Assembly (NCBI RefSeq): GCF_003992665.1
Contig: NZ_RZMX01000047.1
Span: 1 to 50,549, forward strand
Direction: 5' to 3'
DNA from: Pelagibacterium montanilacus
Lineage (GTDB): Bacteria; Pseudomonadota; Alphaproteobacteria; Rhizobiales; Devosiaceae
Length of the DNA: 50,549 nucleotides
How positions within the stretch are numbered: the first letter of the stretch is position 1; each line of letters begins with the position of its first letter. This document shows, piece after piece, positions 34,786 through 41,209 of this stretch. Both the position numbers and the translations under genes were made by a program. The notes below the pieces were generated by a model. The model worked only from the letters and a program-made list of their open reading frames with translations. It ran no database searches and was not told the origin of the DNA.

Positions 34786-35844
34786 CGCCACGCCGGTCTT
34801 CCCGTGCCCGGGTCTGCCGGGCCGAGGGTGAGCCCGAAATGGGCCGTCTTGTCCCAATGGAACGGCCGCACGATCAATTCGAACGCCGCCCGGGCCACCG
34901 CCACCCAGCCCATCAGCCAATAGACCGGCATCAGCACCAGCCATGGGGCGAGATCGGACCGGCCCACCCGCGCCAGTCCGATGGCGCTGACGGCCACCGG
35001 CCCCATATAGCTGAGCACGAGCGTCACGAGGTGCGCGTAGGTCCAGGCATCGACGATCCCGTCCGAGACGAGGTTGGCGATCATGCGCGCCAGCACCATG
35101 ACCAGGAATATCCCGTGCATGCCGATCGAGACGAACATTCCGCCTACAAAGATCTGGAAGGCGAGGAAATTGCGCCAGCCGATATCGGCAAGAAACTGCC
35201 TTGGCCTGCGGTTGTGGACGATGAAGGTCTGCATCCAGCCCTTCATCCAGCGGGTGCGCTGCTTGAGCCAGGCTTTCTCGCGCTCGGGCGCCTCCTCGAC
35301 CGTCCATGCGGCAAAACACTCCGTGCGCTTGCCGAACCGGGCCAGCCGCACCCCGAGATCGGCGTCCTCGGTGACGTTGAACCCGTCCCAGCCGCCGACC
35401 TCGACGAGCGCTGAACGCCGCAGATGGTTCGAGGTGCCGCCCAGCGGCACGGGAAGTCCGGCGCGGGCCACAGCGGGGAGCAGCACACCGAAATGGCCTG
35501 CATACTCGGAGGCAAAAAGCGCGGCTGTCCAGCTTCGGTCGGCGTTGGCGATCAGCAGTTCGGCCTGAAGGCAATCGATATCGGGCCTCTGGGCGAAAAG
35601 GCTTGCCGCATTGCGCAATTGCTGGCGATCGGGGACATCCTCGGCATCGAACACCACCACCAGTTCGCCCCGGGCGACCGGCAGCGCGAAATTGAGGGCC
35701 TTGGGCTTGGTCAGCGGCGGCCTGCGCGGCACCACCACCAGCGAGAAGCGCGCATCGCCCAACTCGGCTTCCACCGCCTCGATCGTTGCCGGGCTTTCGC
35801 TTTCCACCACGAACATCACGTCAAGCTTTTCGGCCGGATAATCG
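34716..35844 (-). pseudogene. Family 2 glycosyltransferase, C-terminal part (split by IS insertion)
   Basis: This is the 3' part of a gene whose 5' part is at 40301-41090. It contains the catalytic core of a processive GT2: VVVFDAED (the D-x-D motif), NVTEDADLGVRLAR (TED) and KQRTRWMKGWMQ (Q-x-x-RW), then membrane helices and a cytosolic tail. Such enzymes polymerise or transfer sugars from nucleotide sugars across the inner membrane, as in cellulose-synthase-like proteins. After the 8-bp duplication at 35837-35844 the frame meets IS sequence. An internal ATG (35819) leaves an open frame of 367 codons, but it lacks the N-terminal strand of the GT domain and the first helices, so activity is unlikely. 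Confidence 0.9.
35837..35844. repeat. Target-site duplication, left copy
   Basis: GATAATCG, immediately outside the left inverted repeat; the identical 8 bp is found at 40301-40308. Eight bases is the length made by IS1595-family transposases. Confidence 0.93.
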
Positions 35845-35870
35845 CGGCCTTATGTATCAAACGCACCAAG
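35845..35870 (+). repeat. Left terminal inverted repeat
   Basis: 26 bp starting CGGCCTTATGTATCAAACGC; it is the exact reverse complement of 40275-40300. The match stops at base 27. Confidence 0.95.
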
Positions 35871-35914
35871 AGCCCATCGGGCCGTTTACTCCCTGTCGGG
35901 AAGGTGAGTGACAA

Positions 35915-36754
35915 ATGGAATGGGTCAGCTATTCTGAGGCGATGGGGGAAACAGATTCATATCTGACGGTCACACTTGATCTCGACGACCCTGTCGAGAT
36001 CAGTGATTTTGCGGCATTCTTTGCCGGGCTCGGAAGCCAGTTCGATGAGTATCTCGCGACAAACCATCCTGACCTAAAAGGGTCTGCCCAGCTTTATGTT
36101 CGTGAGGTTCGGCACGGGTCGATCATTGCTGATCTCGTGCCCGTAATCCGAGATATCATCGGCCTCATGGATGACGTTATCATCGTCAAAGGCTTTACTG
36201 ACCTGTTCCGCTATAGGCTGGAAACTTGGCGCTCTGGGAAATTTGTTCCCGACGCGACCAAAAGCAACATCAAGCACATGGCGGAGACGATCCGTGCCGT
36301 TGGCCACGATAGAGACGGCACGGCCCGCGTTCACCGGATTGTCTACAAAGAGGGTAGATGGGAAAACCATCTAGAGGTTGAGTTTACTGCGCCTCAGGCT
36401 CGCGAGGCCCTGAACACGATTGAGGGGCAAAAGCGCGCCCTGGATACTCGAAAAAACGTTGATCACAGCCGCGTTCTGATGACGTTCAAAAGAACCGATA
36501 TCGAAAATGCTGAGGTCGGCAAGCGGTCTGGCGAACTCGTGGTAATCAACGACATCCAAAGCAAGCCGCTACCGCTTATGTACGGCTCCGAGCTAGCAGA
36601 GCAGAGAATTAAAGAGGAAATCCGTGACCATGACAGCGTCTATTACAAAGGCTTTGTAGTGGACGTAAACGTCCAGCAATCATCTGCAGGACGCAACCAT
36701 GCGTATAGTGTGACGCACGTCCATCAAGTTATTGACCTCCCCTCGGAAGATTAG
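35915..36754 (+). CDS. Passenger protein of unknown function (279 aa)
   Basis: Not recognised. A soluble protein of mixed alpha/beta character without signal peptide: strand-like YLTVTLDLDDPVEISDFAAF at the start, a hydrophobic SIIADLVPVIRDIIGLMDDV at about 67-86 that looks buried rather than membrane-spanning, and two strand-rich blocks with similar ends (NHLEVEFTAP and YSVTHVHQVIDL). No catalytic motif is evident. ATG 35915 is taken, with AAGGTG upstream; ATG 35942 (MGETDSYLTV) is a real alternative because TGAGG precedes it. It is the only passenger next to the left end and reads inward, converging 4 bp before the membrane-protein gene. As cargo of a mobile element, a defence or stabilisation role is possible but not shown. 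Confidence 0.75.
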   Translation: MEWVSYSEAMGETDSYLTVTLDLDDPVEISDFAAFFAGLGSQFDEYLATNHPDLKGSAQLYVREVRHGSIIADLVPVIRDIIGLMDDVIIVKGFTDLFRYRLETWRSGKFVPDATKSNIKHMAETIRAVGHDRDGTARVHRIVYKEGRWENHLEVEFTAPQAREALNTIEGQKRALDTRKNVDHSRVLMTFKRTDIENAEVGKRSGELVVINDIQSKPLPLMYGSELAEQRIKEEIRDHDSVYYKGFVVDVNVQQSSAGRNHAYSVTHVHQVIDLPSED

Positions 36755-36758
36755 AAGC

Positions 36759-37097
36759 CTATTCGCCATTATGGCTCTTTCCAAACCATCCTCCTATTCG
36801 ATCTAGAATAGGGACAACGCTATTCACACCGCACCGTTCAGCCAACACCACAATGCCAAATAATTGAATTATGCCTATCACGATGGCGCCCGCCCAATTG
36901 GCGATGTAGCTGAACACGAATGCATCGAACAGGACGATGCATACAAGAATCCAGATAAAACGCTCTTCCAGATGCTTGTCGCTCTGCCCTTCGGTCCTTC
37001 GCTCAAGCTGAGCGAGAGCCCAATCTTTTTTGTCCGGTTCAGCGCCCAGCTTCAACCGCGGGGCCTTAGGCTCCGGGTCAGTCGGTTGATCGGTCAT
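36759..37097 (-). CDS. Small two-helix membrane protein, candidate toxin of a Panacea (PanAT-like) module
   Basis: 112 residues. A charged N-terminal half (Pro, Lys, Glu-rich, about 1-46) is followed by two adjacent hydrophobic segments, FIWILVCIVLFDAFVFSYIA (about 47-66) and GAIVIGIIQLFGIVVLAE (about 70-87), and a short tail. Not recognised as a named family. The gene overlaps the 3' end of the Panacea-domain gene by 20 bp on the same strand, the tight arrangement expected of toxin-antitoxin pairs. Published PanAT toxins include short membrane proteins that depolarise the inner membrane; a toxin role here is inference from that plus context. It could instead be an unrelated anchor protein. 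Confidence 0.7.
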   Translation of the reverse strand: MTDQPTDPEPKAPRLKLGAEPDKKDWALAQLERRTEGQSDKHLEERFIWILVCIVLFDAFVFSYIANWAGAIVIGIIQLFGIVVLAERCGVNSVVPILDRIGGWFGKSHNGE

Positions 37098-37521
37098 GGT
37101 ACTCTTGCATAATGAACGGGTCTGGTATCTTGATGCCTCTCTGCTCAGGATCGTAAACCTTATACCATGCCCCCTCCTCCCAGTGGGTCACGGCGATCAA
37201 CTTGCTAGCACTCATCCCTTGGGTAAGTTCATCAGCTTCTTCTAGGGCGCCCTCATAGGTGGATCCCTTAGGAACTGGCTTTTCCCAGTGGAATACGTTC
37301 CTGACTGGCGAGCTGCCGAATGATTTGGCTCGATGATAAAGGTTGGGCTCAACTGGGCCGTAATCCCACGCCTCAAACCCTTCACGTATCAAAGGCGTAC
37401 CTGTTTCCCCCAGATGGATCATGTGGGCAATGTACAGGACTTTCTGGAGCTCAAGATTCGTGACGTTCCAATCGCGCATTTCGCAGAGAGAACGAGCAGC
37501 GGAAAACGAACTAACGGCCAT
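37078..37521 (-). CDS. Panacea-domain protein (SocA/GepA-like), candidate antitoxin
   Basis: 147-residue cytosolic protein with the Panacea (DUF4065) pattern: LELQKVLYIAHMIHLGETG (about 24-42), PLIREGFEAWDYGPVEPNLY (about 44-63), and a C-terminal SASKLIAVTHWEEGAWYKVY. Panacea proteins neutralise diverse toxins, and in Caulobacter the relative SocA is a proteolytic adaptor-type antitoxin. ATG 37521 is fixed by AGGAG 7 nt upstream. It is translated before, and overlaps, the membrane protein gene, so the antitoxin-first order holds. A DUF6471 gene lies 59 bp upstream on the same strand and may be part of the operon. Confidence 0.85.
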   Translation of the reverse strand: MAVSSFSAARSLCEMRDWNVTNLELQKVLYIAHMIHLGETGTPLIREGFEAWDYGPVEPNLYHRAKSFGSSPVRNVFHWEKPVPKGSTYEGALEEADELTQGMSASKLIAVTHWEEGAWYKVYDPEQRGIKIPDPFIMQEYHDRSTD

Positions 37522-37580
37522 TCGCAATCTCCTTTCCTTGCACTGAATATAATGCCCAGGCGGGCAAAAATCAAGGAATC

Positions 37581-37808
37581 TCAGTTAGTTACGTCAATCT
37601 TGGAAACATCAATCGCTTCAAGGCATTGCAGCAAAAACGCCGCGGTAAACTTACCCCTGCTCAGCTTGTTCCTGATATTGGCCTCTCGCTCGTCTATGCC
37701 TAAATCCCCGAGCCTGTCGGCAAGCTGCGCATAGGTCACGCCTTTACGCTTTAGCTCCGCTTTGAGGACGTTCGCCGCTCTGGCTTCCCAGTCGGTCTTT
37801 TCTGCCAT
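37581..37808 (-). CDS. DUF6471 small helix-turn-helix-like protein
   Basis: 75 residues, matching the small DUF6471 family by its overall pattern: W-E-A-R-A-x-N-V-L-K near the start, then VTYAQLADRLGDLGIDERE and NIRNKLSRGKFTAAFLLQCL. The helical pattern is like an XRE-type DNA-binding domain, so a small repressor is plausible; biochemical function is unknown. AGGTGA 3-8 nt upstream of ATG 37808 is a good ribosome binding site, and a strong promoter (37844-37872) lies in front. It is divergent from the transposase gene and could regulate both it and the Panacea operon. Confidence 0.75.
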   Translation of the reverse strand: MAEKTDWEARAANVLKAELKRKGVTYAQLADRLGDLGIDEREANIRNKLSRGKFTAAFLLQCLEAIDVSKIDVTN

Positions 37809-37843
37809 GTATCACCTGCAATGCATTTTGTATCGCAAATGAT

Positions 37844-37872
37844 GACATACGCCCTTGCCAACGATACGTCAA
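37844..37872 (-). promoter_or_regulatory. Sigma-70-type promoter toward DUF6471/Panacea operon
   Basis: On the minus strand TTGACG (37872-37867) and TATGTC (37849-37844) are separated by 17 bp, a near-consensus vegetative promoter 36 bp upstream of the DUF6471 ATG. It overlaps the opposing transposase promoter. Confidence 0.55.
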
Positions 37873-37883
37873 CGTACTATATA
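37855..37883 (+). promoter_or_regulatory. Sigma-70-type promoter of the transposase
   Basis: TTGCCA (37855-37860), 17-bp spacer, TATATA (37878-37883), 29 bp before the transposase ATG. It shares bases with the divergent promoter, so the two should interfere. Confidence 0.5.
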
Positions 37884-37912
37884 CGATGCATAGGCATCGG
37901 AGATAGTTACAA

Positions 37913-38869
37913 ATGGCACAGCATTTCCTCCTTTCGGCACAGGCCCGCACCCTCTCGCTCCGCGAGATCTACAAGGGCGGCGAGGAAAAGGCTTACGACA
38001 CGTTCAAGGCAATGCGCTGGGAAGGTGGCGAGCCGGTTTGCCCTAAGTGTGGTTGCTGTGAGGCCTACGAAATCACCACCCGCCGCAAGTTCAAGTGCAA
38101 GGCCTGCTATGCCCAGTTCTCGGTTACTTCGGGCACTATCTTTGCCAGCCGCAAAATGGATTTTGTCGACCTGCTGGCCGCTATCTGCATTTTCGTCAAC
38201 GCAGTGAAGGGCATCAGCGCTTTGCAGCTCAGCCGCGATCTGGACTGCCAGTACAAGACTGCATTCGTGATGGCCCACAAGCTGCGTGAAGCTCTCGCTG
38301 CTGAGGTTGAGGACCGCGAACTGCAGGGCGAAGTCGAAATCGACGGTGCTTACTTCGGTGGCCATATCCGCCCTGCCAACTTCGCAGAGGACCGGATCGA
38401 CCGCCGCCTCGCCAAGCACCAGACCGGCACCCGCCGCGTTGTTATCGCCCTCCGCGAGCGCCAGGGCCGCACCCGCACTTTCGTTGCCATGCACGAGGCC
38501 GAGGGCGTCACCATCGCCAAGCGCGTTGTAAGCCGCATGGCAACCACCGTCTTTGCCGACGAGGGCTCGCACTGGGATCACCTGCACGATGGCTGGATTG
38601 TCGGGCGCATCAACCATAGCGAAGCATATTCAGCCGATGGCGCAAACACGAACGCGGTTGAAAGCTACTTTTCGCGCCTCCGCCGCATGGTCACCGGCCA
38701 GCACCATGGCGTATCGCCCAAGTACCTGCACCAGTACAGCGCCCATGCCGCATGGCTTGAGGATCACCGCCGCCGCGACAATGGCGCAAACGCAATGGCG
38801 GTTGTCACCAACGCAATGGCACACCCGGTTAGCCGCGCATGGAAGGGGTACTGGCAGCGGGCCGCTTGA
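37913..38869 (+). CDS. IS1595-family transposase
   Basis: 318 residues. N-terminal zinc ribbon with CPKCGCCEAYEI and CKAC (about 41-64), then an ISXO2-type DDE domain: EIDGAYFGGH (first Asp), VFADEGSHWDHL (second Asp) and NTNAVESYFSRLRRMVTGQHHG (third acidic residue and following basic helix). No frameshift or stop is present, so the enzyme should be active and able to move the element. ATG 37913 has GGAG 9 nt upstream. It lies in the middle of the element, with passengers on both sides. Confidence 0.93.
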   Translation: MAQHFLLSAQARTLSLREIYKGGEEKAYDTFKAMRWEGGEPVCPKCGCCEAYEITTRRKFKCKACYAQFSVTSGTIFASRKMDFVDLLAAICIFVNAVKGISALQLSRDLDCQYKTAFVMAHKLREALAAEVEDRELQGEVEIDGAYFGGHIRPANFAEDRIDRRLAKHQTGTRRVVIALRERQGRTRTFVAMHEAEGVTIAKRVVSRMATTVFADEGSHWDHLHDGWIVGRINHSEAYSADGANTNAVESYFSRLRRMVTGQHHGVSPKYLHQYSAHAAWLEDHRRRDNGANAMAVVTNAMAHPVSRAWKGYWQRAA

Positions 38870-38878
38870 TTTACGCAG

Positions 38879-39418
38879 TCAACCTGCGGCGCCATTTACC
38901 TCTAGCTTGTGGAGGTCAAGGAACATCACCGGCTCCGATCTGGCCAGATTGTCTTGTGTGTCGATGGCCGTAAAGCCGCAACGCTCATAAAATCCAATCG
39001 AGAGCCTTTTCGCGTCTACAACCACGAACCTGCATCCAATCGCTGGGCAGATGGTATCCTTCGCTATGCCGATGGCAAGCCGCACTAGCGTCCGCCCCAA
39101 TTCCATCCCTCGCAACTCGGAATCTACCGCCAGCCGGGCAATCTTTATCGCTGGATAGTGCTTGTAATTGAAACCATCCACGAGTTCTTCGTCGCCATCC
39201 TTTATCGCGACTTCGCCTGCGACCAGGGTGATGTAGGCTCTAACTTTCCCATCATCTTGCGGCGTATATACGCCGTATGTCCGCGCTAGGCTCTGTTCGT
39301 GGTGACGCCTCGCCTCTTTCTTCAAATAGGCTTTCAGCGGAGCGAACTCTGGGTGCCCAAGAGAAAGCCCAGTGACGCGGTCACTGGGCTCGATATGCCG
39401 TATAACAACTTCACCCAA
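38879..39418 (-). CDS. GNAT acetyltransferase, candidate TacT/AtaT-type toxin
   Basis: 179 residues. GNAT fold with the acetyl-CoA motif LAVDSELRGMELGRTLVRLA (R/Q-x-x-G-x-G/A variant, RGMELG) and a C-terminal VVVDAKRLSIGFYERCGF. The N-terminal block FAPLKAYLKKEARRHHEQSLARTYGVY and ITLVAGEVAI follow the pattern of GNAT toxins that acetylate aminoacyl-tRNA (TacT, AtaT), unlike house-keeping GNATs. The start is TTG 39418, 5 bp after a small upstream gene that could be the antitoxin. An almost perfect 23-bp inverted repeat lies inside its first codons. GNAT genes are frequent IS1595 passengers, so the toxin role is inference. Confidence 0.8.
   Translation of the reverse strand: MGEVVIRHIEPSDRVTGLSLGHPEFAPLKAYLKKEARRHHEQSLARTYGVYTPQDDGKVRAYITLVAGEVAIKDGDEELVDGFNYKHYPAIKIARLAVDSELRGMELGRTLVRLAIGIAKDTICPAIGCRFVVVDAKRLSIGFYERCGFTAIDTQDNLARSEPVMFLDLHKLEVNGAAG
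39368..39390 (-). repeat. Inverted repeat inside the GNAT coding start
   Basis: GCCCAGTGAC (39368-39377) and GTCACTGGGC (39381-39390) form a perfect 10-bp stem with a 3-nt loop, covering codons about 10-17 of the GNAT gene. It could be an operator or an mRNA hairpin limiting toxin translation; it could also be chance. Confidence 0.45.
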
Positions 39419-39423
39419 CAGCG

Positions 39424-39615
39424 CTACTCAGCGGGCTGGATGCTGAACGTTAGTTTGCCGCCAGAGTCTTTAAGCCGCCTCGCCAACTCAACCCCTCTTT
39501 TGGCGCTTTCGTGCGCCGCAGCTTTCGGCCGACCATATGTCACCTGAGCTTCAAATTTTTTGGCGTCTTTTTCAGTGAGGGTTACACGGCCAAACGCATG
39601 TGACTTAATAGCCAT
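39424..39615 (-). CDS. Small basic protein, candidate antitoxin for the GNAT
   Basis: 63 residues: starts MAIKSHAFGRVTLTEKDAKK, then a helical, charged C-terminal half. Not recognised as DUF1778, the classical GNAT antitoxin, and it lacks a clear ribbon-helix-helix signature. The perfect AGGAGG 7 nt before ATG 39615 contrasts with the weak TTG start of the GNAT 5 bp downstream; such strong-first, weak-second translation fits antitoxin and toxin. The role is inferred from size, order and spacing. Confidence 0.6.
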   Translation of the reverse strand: MAIKSHAFGRVTLTEKDAKKFEAQVTYGRPKAAAHESAKRGVELARRLKDSGGKLTFSIQPAE

Positions 39616-39701
39616 TGGCAACCTCCTTTGAGTGGGTATGATGCTGAACGGCTGGCTAGCCGGTTAGTTCACAAAATAGCAGTTGACTCCCCGGGGATCA
39701 A

Positions 39702-39727
39702 CGCATATCGCTGGCAAGCGATATGCG
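39702..39727. promoter_or_regulatory. Hairpin/palindrome between passenger genes
   Basis: CGCATATCGCT (39702-39712) and AGCGATATGCG (39717-39727) are perfect 11-bp arms with a GGCA loop, in the 179-bp gap upstream of the 63-residue gene. It may be an operator for the antitoxin-like gene or end transcription of the coiled-coil gene; no T run follows. Confidence 0.45.
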
Positions 39728-39788
39728 CGAGTCGGCAGGATAACTCAAAACTAGAAAAATATTCCTGGCTACGTCATACCCCGTATGC

Positions 39789-39804
39789 TTGCAATTAATT
39801 GCAA
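39789..39804. repeat. 16-bp perfect palindrome
   Basis: TTGCAATTAATTGCAA, overlapping the stop codon of the coiled-coil gene (39795). Significance unknown; an AT-rich dyad is a possible protein-binding site. Confidence 0.4.
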
Positions 39805-40232
39805 CCTCCCAGCCCCCACACCACAGCAGCCCCCCGTTTGCCGTGCCTGACAACCCCTGTCCTGCGCTTCTCCGCCATCCTCATGGCGTTGACGATGCGT
39901 AGCTGTATGGAATTGCGCAGGAGCCTGTCGTCGGCATCAAGTCCCTTCGCTGCGATCACGTAGGCAGCAAGCTCTCTCGTGTCCTTGGGGCCATCGGAGA
40001 GGGCTTCGCGGCATAGAGCGCCTAGCTCGCGCCCCTTGAACAATCTGCCAAGGTTGAAATGCAGCGGGAATTGCTCACCGGCTGCTGGTGCGTTGAACAG
40101 CGTTATGCTGGCGTTGATGTGCGACAGGTCGGCTTTGGCGCGGGCCAGAGCCTTTTCCAGCTTGCCTATATGGCGCTCCAGTTCGGATGCCTTGGTGCGC
40201 AGGGTGTTGATAACTTGGGGATCGTTTGTCAT
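39795..40232 (-). CDS. Coiled-coil / winged-helix-like hypothetical protein
   Basis: 145 residues, not recognised. Residues about 5-45 form a coiled coil (LRTKASELERHIGKLEKALA). A second part at about 65-140 is helical and basic, with an LGALCREALSDGPKDTREL segment and RRTGVVRHGKRGAAVVWGL at the end, reminiscent of a winged-helix DNA-binding domain. ATG 40232. It is the passenger nearest the right end and reads inward; the element end is 68 bp upstream. A DNA-binding role is only a suggestion. Confidence 0.65.
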   Translation of the reverse strand: MTNDPQVINTLRTKASELERHIGKLEKALARAKADLSHINASITLFNAPAAGEQFPLHFNLGRLFKGRELGALCREALSDGPKDTRELAAYVIAAKGLDADDRLLRNSIQLRIVNAMRMAEKRRTGVVRHGKRGAAVVWGLGGCN

Positions 40233-40274
40233 GGCGTGACAATAGCATCACGAGCAGTTACAAACAGCCATATC

Positions 40275-40300
40275 CTTGGTGCGTTTGATACATAAGGCCG
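40275..40300 (-). repeat. Right terminal inverted repeat
   Basis: Exact reverse complement of the left 26-bp repeat; ends ...GATACATAAGGCCG at 40300. Confidence 0.95.
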
Positions 40301-40308
40301 GATAATCG
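40301..40308. repeat. Target-site duplication, right copy
   Basis: GATAATCG, the partner of 35837-35844, directly outside the right inverted repeat. Confidence 0.93.
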
Positions 40309-41090
40309 AGCCTGCGCATCGCGCGAGCGATCTGGGGGACCATGTTGGCCTCGTCGCGCAGCGGAATCATCACCGAATAGACCGGCAGGTCCGCATCCGC
40401 GAGGACTTGAGCCGGGGCCAGCGGGCGCACGAATTGCGAGCGGATCAGCGCCCAGATCCGGAAGGCCGAAGGCGCCGCGAGGATCGCGGTCACGGCGGGC
40501 AGAAGCAGGGCCTGCAGCCAGAGCGGGGAAAGAAACACGATTGCGAGAACGAGCCCGATGGCGCCCACAAGGGTCGCGCGGGCGCCGAGCGTGAGTTCCA
40601 GATGTGCGGTCAGAAGCGGCACGGTCCGCGCCAGCCTGTGAACGCCCTGCTCGAGCATGGCTTCGCTGTTGGCCGCAGCCAGCCCGGCGCTGAGGGCCGA
40701 GGGCGTTGCGATGCAGGTCATGGCGCCAAGCTCTCGCCGCGCGGCGAAGCGTTGGGCGAGCGCTCTCACCTGCGCCAGACCGGGCGCGGTCACGACCACT
40801 TCGATTCCAGCCATATCCATGCGCGCGGTCTGCACGCCGCCCAGCAGTTCGGCAGGCCGGCCCACGGCCAGTGCCTTTATGTCCCGGAGCGGGGCCTCCC
40901 CATAGGCGCAGCCCAGGTAATGGGCGATCCCGCGATGGACGCGTTCAGCGCCAAGGCGATGCGAAAGGCTGGTTATGGGATCGACCCCGATCCGCCGGGC
41001 CCGATCGAGCACGGCCTGCGCGTCGGCAGCGCTCAGCCGGCCGTGGCCGGTCAGCGCACGCAAAAGAGCTATATCGTCGGCATCCCCCAT
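40301..41090 (-). pseudogene. Family 2 glycosyltransferase, N-terminal part (split by IS insertion)
   Basis: Begins at ATG 41090 behind GGAGG. Residues 1-150 resemble the N-terminal domain also found in type II secretion GspE/MshE proteins and NfrB (LLRALTGHGRLSAADAQAVL, RIGVDPITSLSHRLGAERV). Membrane helices follow at about 185-215, then the start of the GT2 domain (PVYSVMIPLRDEANMVPQIA, AMRRLDYPA). At the insertion the frame runs 53 bp into the element and stops at 40248. Joining it to 35836 after the duplication gives ...RRLDYPA-EKLDVMFVVESE... in one frame; the intact gene would have been 636 codons. The disruption should remove the glycosyltransferase and its polysaccharide product. Confidence 0.9.
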
Positions 41091-41209
41091 GTGCCTCCAG
41101 CGCGCCGTGCGCGTCCCACCTCGCGGCCCCAGGGCGCCGAGCCTATCAATTGTCCGGCTCTTGGGCCATAAGGACCTCACCATCGAGTGCTGACTGTGGA
41201 TATCGTGCG

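Larger units (their letters stand above)
35845..40300. mobile_element. IS1595-family element with passenger genes (4,456 bp)
   Basis: Bounded by perfect 26-bp terminal inverted repeats and an 8-bp duplication of the target. It carries one IS1595-type transposase (37913-38869) and seven passengers: an unknown 279-residue protein, a two-helix membrane protein, a Panacea-domain protein, a DUF6471 protein, a GNAT acetyltransferase, a 63-residue protein and a coiled-coil protein. It is visibly less GC-rich than the host. Members of this family that carry passengers are known (transporter IS). Deleting it with one duplication copy restores the glycosyltransferase frame, and no internal decay is seen, so insertion is probably recent. 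Confidence 0.93.

Noticed and set aside
35831-35849. A 13-bp direct repeat (GGCCGGATAATCG) at both ends of the IS, as a longer target duplication
   Set aside because: Part of it is the end of the inverted repeat meeting a similar host GGCCG. Only GATAATCG leaves symmetrical 26-bp inverted repeats and restores the gene frame.
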